Shown piece by piece: positions 1 through 6,123 of a stretch of 11,372 bases of DNA; position 1 is the stretch's first letter, and each line of letters begins with the position of its first letter. The DNA is from CALZFJ01 sp964459845 (lineage in GTDB: Bacteria > Bacteroidota > Bacteroidia > Bacteroidales > Muribaculaceae): positions 1 to 11,372 of the forward strand of contig CAYWOC010000048.1 in assembly GCA_964459845.1 (NCBI GenBank), read 5' to 3'. Made by a program: the position numbers and the translations under genes. The notes under the pieces were generated by a model. It saw only the letters and a list, made by a program, of their open reading frames with translations, searched no databases and was not told where the DNA came from.

Positions 1-103
1 ACACTTTTTTGTCATATCTTTGTATAAGATAGGCTGCGCCTCAGCATAATATTCAAGCAAACTTGATATTCTGCATTCGGTTTGCACTATCTTTGCGTAA
101 AAT
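1..103 (+). repeat. Promoter-bearing tandem repeat, copy A (two units, first one cut by the window edge)
   Basis: This stretch is homologous to 2845-2962. Both contain two successive TATCTTTG boxes (here 15-22 and 88-95), separated by a segment with the shared core ATAAGATAGGCTGCG, and both end in TTTGC(A/G)TAAAAT just before a gene. The second unit starts at 51 with the inverted repeat TCAAG-CAAA-CTTGA (53-57/62-66). The copy is seen directly. I infer that it is a dispersed genomic family that supplies promoters. Its left boundary is outside the window. Confidence 0.75.
63..95 (+). promoter_or_regulatory. Promoter of the GHL10 gene, carried by the repeat
   Basis: TATCTTTG at 88-95 matches the Bacteroidetes -7 element TAnnTTTG. 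A TTG at 63-65 lies 22 bp upstream, slightly further than the usual 19-21 bp, so the -33 element is uncertain. The start codon at 139 would be about 40 bases after transcription begins, and the leader is AT-rich with no Shine-Dalgarno sequence. Confidence 0.65.
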
Positions 104-138
104 GGATACTGTAATATAAACCTATAAATAAAACAACT

Positions 139-1830
139 ATGAACAGAAAATTACTCTTATTTGCCATTATGGCATTCGTGGGTCTGCTTGCTGCTGCTCA
201 GCCTAAGCATGAGGTGCGTGCCGTGTGGCTAACTACCAACAGCAGCCTCGACTGGCCAAGCAGCTACAACCAGACTGCGCAGAAGTCGGAACTTGTATCT
301 ATTCTCGACAAACTTGAGGCTGCTAATTTCAACACAATCTTGCTGCAAGTGCAGGTGAAGGGCGACGTGCTTTGGGATTCGTCTTATCAGCCGTCGATGG
401 CTAATTTCACTGGAAGCGGCAGCCGCAATCTTGACTGGAATGTCTGCAAATATGTCATCGACGAGTGCCATAAGCGACACATGGAATGCCACGCATGGAT
501 TGTGCCTTACCGCGTAGGCACTAAGAATGAGGCTAACCGCTATGCAAGCAATCCGCGAAAGCATGTGGTGCTGACCCATCCTGAATGGTGTGTGGAATAT
601 TCGGGTGCATATTATCTCGATCCTGCGCTGCCAGAGGTGAGGCAGTATCTGCTTGATGTGTATCGTGAGCTTATAACCAATTACGACTTTGACGGGACAA
701 ATTTCGACTATACGCGCTATCCTACGACTTCATTGACTGGATTTGACGACAGCGAGTCGTATGCCAAATATGGCAACGGACAGGACAAAGCCGACTGGCG
801 GCGCGAGAATATAAACAAGTTCACCCACGCTTTCTATGATATGGCTAAGTCGATAAAGCCCGGCATCAAAGTGGGCAGCGCGCCTATAGGCACATATCAG
901 AATGCTCCGGGATACGGCAATTCCACTGCTTACGGCCTGTATCAAGACCCTATCGAATGGATGAATGCCGGCAAGCATGATATTGCTTTCCCGCAGCTCT
1001 ACTGGAATGAGCGTTATGGCTATACTCCGCATTTGCAGATGTGGGCGGAAAAAGCCAAAGGTCGCCACATCGTGGCTGGACTTGCTCCTTACAAAATGGG
1101 AGATTCTAATAACTGGGACGTGTCGGAGGTGACAAACCAGATAGAGGTGGCGCGCAACACCGAGGATGTGCGTGGCGTGTGCTTCTTCCGCGTTGCGCAT
1201 GTGATAGGCACTAATAATGCCAAGTATCAGCAACTGTACTCGCAGCTATGCGACAATTATTTCAAGTATCCGGCAAATATCCCGCCTATGGATTATAACG
1301 GTGTAACGGAGCCTGCCGCTCCGGCAAATGTGACGGCTGTGATTGCCGATGGCAAGTGCCGCATTGCGTGGGATGCGCCGCAGGCTGATGCGGAATCTGC
1401 GCCTGTCAAGTACTACTGCGTGTATCGTGCAAGCCGCGCGGCTGATATTACCAACATCAAGAACTGTATAGGTCATTATATTACCGACAACAGCTTCACA
1501 TTCGATACCGATGCTCAAGGCATGGATTTGGCCGTGACAGCATTCGATGCAAATTATTATGAGAGCAGCCCGGTGTTCATCAAGGCTTCGGGAGTGGAGG
1601 ATGCGCTTGTTGCCCGCAAGCTGACAATCACAGGTGAGGCAATCGAGGTTGAGCTTGACGGCGAGGTGGCAGAAGCTGCTGTCGTGAATGCTCAAGGACA
1701 GGTCTTGCTGGCTGCATCACCTGCATCAAGCCGTTTCAGTCTCGACATATCGCAGCTTCAGCCCGGCTTATATGTATTGACGGTGAGAAGAGCTGATGGA
1801 AAATCTTGCTCCGAAAAATTTATTAAGTGA
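139..1830 (+). CDS. Secreted family 10 glycosylhydrolase-like protein (GHL10/DUF187) with Fn3 and C-terminal sorting-type domain
   Basis: A 563-residue exported protein. Residues 1-20 are a signal peptide (MNRK, hydrophobic core, AAA before Q21), which fits signal peptidase I cleavage leaving an N-terminal Gln. Residues 24 to about 375 are the GHL10 TIM-barrel-like region: it opens with the typical HEVRAVWLTT segment and has the family signature DGTNFDYTRYP at 185-195. Residues about 391-484 look like a fibronectin type III domain. Residues about 486-563 resemble a type IX secretion/Por sorting domain, ending in the pattern QPGLYVLTVR...KFIK. Members of this family are thought to cleave glycans or peptidoglycan-related sugars, but the substrate cannot be read from the sequence. 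It is likely periplasmic or surface exposed. The gene stands alone behind repeat-borne promoter A, with no clear terminator before the next promoter 28 bp after its stop. Confidence 0.9.
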   Translation: MNRKLLLFAIMAFVGLLAAAQPKHEVRAVWLTTNSSLDWPSSYNQTAQKSELVSILDKLEAANFNTILLQVQVKGDVLWDSSYQPSMANFTGSGSRNLDWNVCKYVIDECHKRHMECHAWIVPYRVGTKNEANRYASNPRKHVVLTHPEWCVEYSGAYYLDPALPEVRQYLLDVYRELITNYDFDGTNFDYTRYPTTSLTGFDDSESYAKYGNGQDKADWRRENINKFTHAFYDMAKSIKPGIKVGSAPIGTYQNAPGYGNSTAYGLYQDPIEWMNAGKHDIAFPQLYWNERYGYTPHLQMWAEKAKGRHIVAGLAPYKMGDSNNWDVSEVTNQIEVARNTEDVRGVCFFRVAHVIGTNNAKYQQLYSQLCDNYFKYPANIPPMDYNGVTEPAAPANVTAVIADGKCRIAWDAPQADAESAPVKYYCVYRASRAADITNIKNCIGHYITDNSFTFDTDAQGMDLAVTAFDANYYESSPVFIKASGVEDALVARKLTITGEAIEVELDGEVAEAAVVNAQGQVLLAASPASSRFSLDISQLQPGLYVLTVRRADGKSCSEKFIK

Positions 1831-1858
1831 AATCGTCATATTTTACAAAAGGTTTTAT

Positions 1859-1866
1859 TACTTTTG
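1859..1866 (+). promoter_or_regulatory. Promoter -7 element for the DUF3127 gene
   Basis: TACTTTTG matches TAnnTTTG and is followed by C, as is common. No clear TTTG lies 19-21 bp upstream, so only the -7 box is supported. The start codon at 1902 is 35 bases downstream. Confidence 0.55.
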
Positions 1867-1901
1867 CAGTCACGAAATAATTAAAAAATCATATACAGAT
1901 A

Positions 1902-2315
1902 ATGGAAGTAACTGGAAAAATAATTTTAAAGCTCCCTATGCAAAGCGGAGTGTCGAAAGCCGGCAACAACTGGAGCAAGCAAGAATATGTGCTCGAAACG
2001 CAAGAAGCATATCCAAAGAAGATATTCTTCAGCTTCTTCGGTGATCGCGCCAATCAATATCCGCTTGAGCAGAACGACGTTGTTAAGGTGAGCTTCGACA
2101 TCGACAGCCATGAATATAACGGACGTTGGTTCACAAGCATCAATGCGTGGAAAGCCGAGAAGCTTGACGCATCACAAATGCAGCAAGCAGCAGGACCACA
2201 AGCCGCAATGGCAGCGCAGCAACCTACTATGGTGGGAGTGCCTGGCACCGTGCCTCCACCACCAGCCGATTTTATGAGCAATGGCAGTGGTGACGATTCA
2301 GATTTGCCATTCTGA
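1902..2315 (+). CDS. DUF3127 family OB-fold-like protein with SSB-like acidic C-terminal tip
   Basis: A 137-residue protein. Residues 1 to about 90 fit DUF3127, a small beta-rich domain found in Bacteroidetes and their phages: it begins MEVTGKIILKLP and has the conserved aromatic and charged stretch NGRWFTSINAWKAEK. Residues about 91-128 form a Gln/Ala/Pro-rich flexible linker with a PPPP run. The protein ends DDSDLPF. Compact OB-like core, disordered linker and acidic tip is the architecture of single-stranded DNA-binding protein (SSB), whose tip (DDDIPF in E. coli) recruits replication and repair proteins. The family has no established function known to me. A role in single-stranded nucleic acid binding is inference from the architecture. 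The start at 1902 is chosen because it gives the family N-terminus; a frame-shifted ORF from 1796 is a shadow. It is monocistronic, with its own promoter and terminator. Confidence 0.9.
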   Translation: MEVTGKIILKLPMQSGVSKAGNNWSKQEYVLETQEAYPKKIFFSFFGDRANQYPLEQNDVVKVSFDIDSHEYNGRWFTSINAWKAEKLDASQMQQAAGPQAAMAAQQPTMVGVPGTVPPPPADFMSNGSGDDSDLPF

Positions 2316-2356
2316 TGAACACCGAAGGCGACATAACATACAAAGATTGATACTTG

Positions 2357-2394
2357 TCGAGGCGACCAAATGCAGAGGCCGCCTCGATTTTTTT
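2357..2394 (+). terminator. Intrinsic terminator of the DUF3127 gene
   Basis: A perfect 8-bp stem, TCGAGGCG (2357-2364) with CGCCTCGA (2380-2387), has a 15-nt loop and is followed directly by seven T residues. It lies 41 bases after the DUF3127 stop codon. Confidence 0.85.
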
Positions 2395-2570
2395 GCAAAA
2401 ATAGAAATCTTGGCAAATGTGGATAACTTAATAGGGAAAATCTTGGCGATTTTGGTGGCGAGCGGGATTAATCATTAGCAAATGAATGTTAATATAATTG
2501 CTTGCGCTTACAAGTTGTGCTGAATAAATGTTAAAAATAGGATGGTAAATGAATTTTCTTGTTGAAAAAT

Positions 2571-2602
2571 TATGTTTTATAACATAAAACGTATTATCTT
2601 TG
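2571..2602 (+). promoter_or_regulatory. Isolated promoter with an inverted repeat upstream of the -7 box
   Basis: TATCTTTG at 2595-2602 is a consensus -7 element. It is preceded by a perfect inverted repeat, GTTTTAT (2574-2580), AAC, ATAAAAC (2584-2590), which extends to 2571-2593 with one mismatched pair. The repeat occupies the -33 to -12 interval, where a regulator could bind. No convincing gene starts within 300 bases downstream. The transcript could be a small RNA or a long leader for the gene at 2976. The promoter match is seen; its activity is inference. Confidence 0.45.
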
Positions 2603-2680
2603 CATCAGTTTTCAAGGTAAATGATTTTAAGGTAATAATGAAAACCATTGTCGAGATGACAATCTTTTCGTGAAAATTTA
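2603..2680 (+). other. Possible leader or small-RNA segment with 11-codon ORF and hairpin
   Basis: Downstream of the isolated promoter, an ATG at 2638 opens an 11-residue ORF ending at 2673 (MKTIVEMTIFS). Inside it is a hairpin, ATTGTC (2647-2652) with GACAAT (2658-2663), followed by CTTTTCG. This could be a leader peptide with a weak hairpin, or chance in AT-rich DNA. I cannot assign a product. From 2680 to 2783 I see only AT-rich sequence without a supportable feature. Confidence 0.2.
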
Positions 2681-2783
2681 GGTTTATGTTAATGGTATTA
2701 GAAGGTTAATTAGGTAAGCGATTCCAGGCAGTGATGTTTGGAATTATTTTTTTATATATAGGTATCTTGATTTCTGTGTTATA

Positions 2784-2826
2784 CTCAGAATCCTCAGAGA
2801 TATCAGAACGCTCAGAGGTCTCTGAG
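2784..2826 (+). repeat. 9-bp iteron array (four direct copies plus an inverted copy)
   Basis: TCAGA recurs at 2785, 2794, 2803 and 2812, an exact 9-bp period. The units are CTCAGAATC, CTCAGAGAT, ATCAGAACG and CTCAGAGGT. The last unit forms a perfect inverted repeat with what follows: CTCAGAG (2811-2817), GT, CTCTGAG (2820-2826). The array lies 18 bp upstream of the promoter repeat that precedes the MmcQ/helicase operon. In translation it gives a Ser/Glu-rich run, but no real gene is apparent there. Function unknown; a protein-binding site or a variable-number repeat are both possible. Confidence 0.65.
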
Positions 2827-2844
2827 GGAGGCGGAAACTTAAAT

Positions 2845-2962
2845 ATTCAAGTAAACTTGATGTTCTGCATTCGATTTGCACTATCTTTGCATAAGATAGG
2901 CTGCGGCTTAGCAATTGAAGCAAGCTTCATTGTGTTCGCCTTGCACTATCTTTGCATAAAAT
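2845..2962 (+). repeat. Promoter-bearing tandem repeat, copy B (two units)
   Basis: Unit 1 spans 2845-2913 and unit 2 spans 2914-2962. Each has a short inverted repeat at its start, a TTGCAC stretch and a TATCTTTGCATAA box. Unit 1 contains TCAAG-TAAA-CTTGA (2847-2851/2856-2860). Unit 2 contains TGAAGC-AA-GCTTCA (2916-2921/2924-2929), so the stem is kept while its bases differ. It is homologous to 1-103 and sits in the same place, just upstream of a gene start. Confidence 0.8.
2947..2954 (+). promoter_or_regulatory. Promoter -7 element for the MmcQ/helicase operon
   Basis: TATCTTTG in the second repeat unit lies 21 bases before the ATG at 2976, giving a very short leader. A second TATCTTTG at 2882-2889 in the first unit (TTG at 2857-2859, spacer 22 bp) could be an alternative upstream start site about 65 bases earlier. 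Confidence 0.65.
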
Positions 2963-2975
2963 ATAATATTTTGTT

Positions 2976-3329
2976 ATGAATATAGAGAAGGTGCGTGAGT
3001 ATTGCTTGTCGCTACCGATGGCGACCGAGGATTTCCCGTTTGACGAAACTACTTTGGCGTTCAGAATAAAAGGTAAGATTTTTGCGATGGTCGATTTGGA
3101 GAATACCGAGTGGTTTGTGGTGAAGTGTGACCCCGACTATGCCCTTGACTTGCGAGATGAATATGACGACATAGCTCCGGCTTGGCATATGAACAAGAAA
3201 TACTGGAATCAACTGAATCTTTTCGGCTCGCTGCACGATGATTTGGTCAAGAGCCTTATACGCCACAGCTATAATGAGGTGGTGAAAAAGTTGCCGCGCA
3301 AGGTGAGAAATGAAATTGGTGAACTATAA
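2976..3329 (+). CDS. MmcQ/YjbR family protein
   Basis: A 117-residue protein that fits the MmcQ/YjbR family over its whole length. The N-terminus (MNIEKVREYCLSLPMATEDFPF) is typical. The core strand KIFAMVDL is followed by the family signature: VVKCDPDYALDLR, then APAWHMNKKYWN, with the conserved Trp/His/Lys cluster. The fold resembles a cyclic double-split wing DNA-binding shape. MmcQ-like proteins are often annotated as DNA-binding, but the cellular role is unsettled. The ATG at 2976 sits just after promoter repeat B, leaving no room for a longer protein. The stop is only 14 bases before the helicase start, so the two genes are very likely co-transcribed. Confidence 0.9.
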   Translation: MNIEKVREYCLSLPMATEDFPFDETTLAFRIKGKIFAMVDLENTEWFVVKCDPDYALDLRDEYDDIAPAWHMNKKYWNQLNLFGSLHDDLVKSLIRHSYNEVVKKLPRKVRNEIGEL

Positions 3330-3343
3330 CAAAAAACAGGACA

Positions 3344-4681
3344 ATGAAAGAAAAAGAGATATTAGGAAATATTAAGTCGAAGCTCGGTATAGAGCGGCTC
3401 AATGAGATGCAGCGAGCTATGATAGAGATCTTCCATGAGAAAGGTGACGTGGTGCTGCTGTCGCCCACAGGCTCGGGTAAGACTCTGGCGTTCACCATTC
3501 CGCTGCTGAAAGAGCTGAAAGAACCTAACGGACGGCTGCAAGCAGTGATTATAGCTCCGTCGCGCGAGCTTGTGATTCAGATTGACGGCATAGTGCGTGC
3601 CATTGCTGTGGGGCATAAGGTGACGTGCTGCTATGGCGGCCACAATGTGATGGACGAGAAGCAGTCGCTTGCGGTGGTCCCGTCGATATTGGTGGGAACT
3701 CCGGGACGCATACTCGACCATATCAACCGCAGAAACATAGATGTGTATTCTACCAGGCTGCTTGTGCTTGATGAATTTGACAAGTCGCTCGAACTTGGAT
3801 TTCACGACGAGATGAAGAGGATATTGCGGAATATGCCAAATCTGTCGCGCCGCACGCTTACGTCGGCCACTATGATTGATGAATTCCCCGACTTTCTGCG
3901 TCTGCACCAAGAGCGTATCATCAATTTCCTTGCCGACAAAAAAGAGCTCGACACGAGGATGAATGTGTGGCGGGTGCAATCCGACAATAAAGACAAACTT
4001 GCCACGGCACTGACGCTGCTGCGAAATCTGCAAAAGAAGCGTACGATAATATTCGCAAATCACCGTGATGCGGCTTTGCGGATATATGAATATTTGTGCG
4101 ACAATGGGGTGGCTGCCGGACTTTATCATGGCGGGCTTGACCAGCAGGAGCGGGAAATAGCTGTGACCATGTTCAACAATGGCACACACTCGGTGCTTGT
4201 GACAACCGACCTTGGCTCGCGTGGACTCGACATCGCCGATGTGGCTAATATTGTGCATTATCACTTGCCGACATCCAGAGAGGCATACACTCACCGCAAT
4301 GGGCGAACTGCTCGAATGACAGCCGAGGGCGATGTGTATGTGATAGTTGGTCCGGCGGAAAATGTGCCAGAATATATGGCGTTTGATGGCGACATGCCGC
4401 TTGATGCCAATGCCGATGCCGACTTGACCACTTCCACCGCATCACTATATTTCCAAGCCGGCAAAAAGGAGAAGATTTCGCGTGGCGACATAGTGGGCTT
4501 CCTTGCCAACAATGGCGGCATCACCGCACAGGAGATAGGGCAAATATCGCTCCACGACCATTATGCCATAGTAGCCGTGCCAAGCGATAAGGCTGTCGGC
4601 ATACTCGACCGCATTTCTCGCCAGAAAATCAAGAACAAGCGCGTGAGAATCTCGATTTACTCAAGTGTGCCAAGACCTTGA
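3344..4681 (+). CDS. DEAD-box RNA helicase with DbpA-like C-terminal RNA-binding domain and variant DEFD motif II
   Basis: A 445-residue ATP-dependent RNA helicase. Two RecA-like domains carry the family motifs in order: a Q-motif-like LNEMQ, motif I SPTGSGKT (40-47), motif Ia PSREL, motif Ib GTPGR, motif II DEFD (143-146), motif III TSAT (173-176) replacing the usual SAT context, motif IV IIFANHR, motif V TTDLGSRGLDI, and motif VI HRNGRTAR (317-324). Residues about 377-440 resemble the DbpA RNA-binding domain (RGDIVGFLANNGG, then KNKRVRISI). DbpA in E. coli acts on 23S rRNA during 50S assembly, so a ribosome-assembly role is plausible but inferred. Two motifs deviate from canonical DEAD-box proteins: DEFD for DEAD, and N319/A323 in the usual HRIGRTGR. 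It follows the MmcQ gene in an operon, and its last 25 bases overlap the convergent YrdC-fold gene. Confidence 0.93.
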   Translation: MKEKEILGNIKSKLGIERLNEMQRAMIEIFHEKGDVVLLSPTGSGKTLAFTIPLLKELKEPNGRLQAVIIAPSRELVIQIDGIVRAIAVGHKVTCCYGGHNVMDEKQSLAVVPSILVGTPGRILDHINRRNIDVYSTRLLVLDEFDKSLELGFHDEMKRILRNMPNLSRRTLTSATMIDEFPDFLRLHQERIINFLADKKELDTRMNVWRVQSDNKDKLATALTLLRNLQKKRTIIFANHRDAALRIYEYLCDNGVAAGLYHGGLDQQEREIAVTMFNNGTHSVLVTTDLGSRGLDIADVANIVHYHLPTSREAYTHRNGRTARMTAEGDVYVIVGPAENVPEYMAFDGDMPLDANADADLTTSTASLYFQAGKKEKISRGDIVGFLANNGGITAQEIGQISLHDHYAIVAVPSDKAVGILDRISRQKIKNKRVRISIYSSVPRP

Positions 4682-5277
4682 CGCACGATTTCTGGCACAC
4701 CGCTGCCGTCGTCGGCAGTGCAATCCACTATGGTTGATGGCTCGGTCTTTCCGCGACCTGCGTCAATCACCACCGACACGTCGTTGATATAACGCTCGGC
4801 AATCAGTTCTGGCTCGCACATGTAGTCGTCTTCATCCACGTCGCGACCGACAGATGTGGTCATGATAGGATTGCCGAGAGCTTTGACAAGAGCCATTGCT
4901 ATGGTATTGTCGGGAATGCGCACACCCACTTCTTTTCTCCCCTTGAACGCCTTTGGCAGCTTCGAGAGGGCTGGCAGGATGAATGTGAATGGTCCGGGCA
5001 GGTTGTCTTTAAGTAGGCGGAACTGTGAATTGCTTAGTTTGGCATATTTTGCGATTTCGCTGATGTCCTCACAGATGATGGATAGGCTTGTCTTGTCGGA
5101 CTTCATGCCTTTCAGTCGGCAGATGCGCTCGATGGCATTGTTGTTTAGCGCATTGCAGCCCAGAGCATACAGAGTGTCGGTGGGGTAGATGATAATCTCC
5201 CCACGGCGCAGAGCATCGATGGCTATGTCGATGAAACGCTCGTTTGGACTTTCGGGTATCATTTTCAGCAGTTTCAT
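4657..5277 (-). CDS. YrdC/Sua5/YciO-fold protein, YciO-like (annotated type: L-threonylcarbamoyladenylate synthase)
   Basis: A 206-residue protein of the YrdC superfamily. TsaC/Sua5 members make L-threonylcarbamoyl-AMP from Thr, bicarbonate and ATP for the t6A modification of ANN-decoding tRNAs. Visible signatures are GEIIIYPTDTLYALG (26-40), LKGMKSDK (55-62), LSIICED (65-71) and LPGPFTFIL (93-101). The ICED segment, and TTSV in place of the TsaC STSAN motif, point to the YciO subgroup, whose role differs from TsaC in E. coli. There is no C-terminal Sua5 domain at this length. The start at 5277 gives MKLLKMIPES; Met6 is a possible alternative. It is the last gene of a minus-strand group, 59 bases after the B3/B4 gene, and its stop lies inside the 3' end of the helicase gene. 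Confidence 0.88.
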   Translation of the reverse strand: MKLLKMIPESPNERFIDIAIDALRRGEIIIYPTDTLYALGCNALNNNAIERICRLKGMKSDKTSLSIICEDISEIAKYAKLSNSQFRLLKDNLPGPFTFILPALSKLPKAFKGRKEVGVRIPDNTIAMALVKALGNPIMTTSVGRDVDEDDYMCEPELIAERYINDVSVVIDAGRGKTEPSTIVDCTADDGSGVPEIVRQGLGTLE

Positions 5278-5336
5278 AATATCCTATATGCTTTTTAGAA
5301 TTAATTTGATGATGATGCGGGGCAGGAGTAATAGCC

Positions 5337-6011
5337 TCAGCGGGCTGATATGATGCCTGTCTCGATATTACAGGCATCGGCATATCGCTTCAGCAGGTCG
5401 ATGCTCCAGCTTATGGCTTCTTCCATAGGCATCTCCTCGCCGAAAGCGTTGATGTTCATTTGTAGTGTCACCGTTTCGAGGGTGAGTTTTGTGCGCTCCT
5501 CGTCGCTCGTTGGAGTGGCGATGCCGCCCGTCTCGTCGCGATACACCGGCAGTCCTTCGATGTTGAGGGTGCCACGTCCGATACCCTCGTAATGCTCGCC
5601 AGCCATGCCGACACCCATAGTTAGCGTGTCGCCGACAATTTTGTCGGCATCAAGTCCGCTGATGGCATATCCGCTTTTGAGCGATACGAGATTTATTACA
5701 TCGACAAGCGTATTTATCCTGTATAGCCCGAGACCTCGAATCGCGCGACGGCACAAAGCCTCGCTTGCCACGCGGTAACGGTTGGGGTCTTTGCCCAAAG
5801 CTCGGTAGAGTGCGCGCGTTTGCGCCACGGCCGGACGCTTGTTCACGGCAAGCAGCTCAAATTGTGCTACCACATCGGCACATTCCTTTTCAATCTCGCT
5901 CCATAGTTCTGCGCTCGTGTCGCTGTTCGTGACGCTGGTGCGGATAAGTCCCACTTTCATGTCGGGGCAAGCTGCGATTATTCTGTCATCTATAATTATT
6001 TTAGGCAACAT
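5337..6011 (-). CDS. Stand-alone B3/B4 (PheRS beta editing-like) domain protein
   Basis: A 224-residue protein fitting the COG3382 type, a free-standing copy of the B3/B4 domain that in phenylalanyl-tRNA synthetase beta forms the editing site for Tyr-tRNA(Phe). Seen features: an N-terminal MLPKIIIDDRI, a central NKRPAVAQTRALYRALGKDPNRY-like segment (given here only as a landmark), the stretch LVDVINLVSLKSGYAI, and the C-terminal motif ATPTSDEERTKLT with P167, D170 and R173. Substrate and activity are not established from sequence; hydrolytic tRNA proofreading is inference from the fold. The start at 6011 is chosen because it gives the usual family N-terminus. An in-frame ATG at 6044 would add 11 residues, but it lies five bases after a 10-bp hairpin. 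A still longer open frame to 6320 runs antisense through the racemase gene and is not credible. Confidence 0.85.
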   Translation of the reverse strand: MLPKIIIDDRIIAACPDMKVGLIRTSVTNSDTSAELWSEIEKECADVVAQFELLAVNKRPAVAQTRALYRALGKDPNRYRVASEALCRRAIRGLGLYRINTLVDVINLVSLKSGYAISGLDADKIVGDTLTMGVGMAGEHYEGIGRGTLNIEGLPVYRDETGGIATPTSDEERTKLTLETVTLQMNINAFGEEMPMEEAISWSIDLLKRYADACNIETGIISAR

Positions 6012-6049
6012 TATTCTGTGTATTATATGATTTGTATTTTTCATAAATA

Positions 6050-6085
6050 GCCTCAATGCCACATATCGGGAATGAGCATTGAGGC
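6050..6085 (-). promoter_or_regulatory. 10-bp hairpin between the racemase and B3/B4 genes
   Basis: GCCTCAATGC (6050-6059) pairs perfectly with GCATTGAGGC (6076-6085) across a 16-nt loop. Read on the minus strand it lies 39 bases after the racemase stop and just before the B3/B4 start. The following sequence, TATTTATG, is too poor in T for a strong terminator. It may be a weak terminator, an attenuator that lowers expression of the two downstream genes, or an RNA-processing site. Confidence 0.55.
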
Positions 6086-6123
6086 CAAACCTAAAAAATA
6101 CAAATGAAACGACTGTCGGAGTA

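Noticed and set aside
1796..2044. 82-codon ORF overlapping two genes
   Set aside because: It spans the end of the GHL10 gene, the promoter at 1859 and the start of the DUF3127 gene in another frame.
2784..2826. CRISPR-like array
   Set aside because: The units are only 9 bp, directly adjacent and without spacers. No cas gene is present.
2731..2979. 82-codon ORF with a hydrophobic start and Ser/Glu run
   Set aside because: It runs through the 9-bp iterons and both promoter-repeat units and overlaps the real start at 2976. Its composition reflects the repeats.
3362..4294. 310-codon open frame on the minus strand inside the helicase gene
   Set aside because: It is wholly antisense to a gene with all helicase motifs, has His/Arg-rich composition without a recognisable domain, and no promoter.
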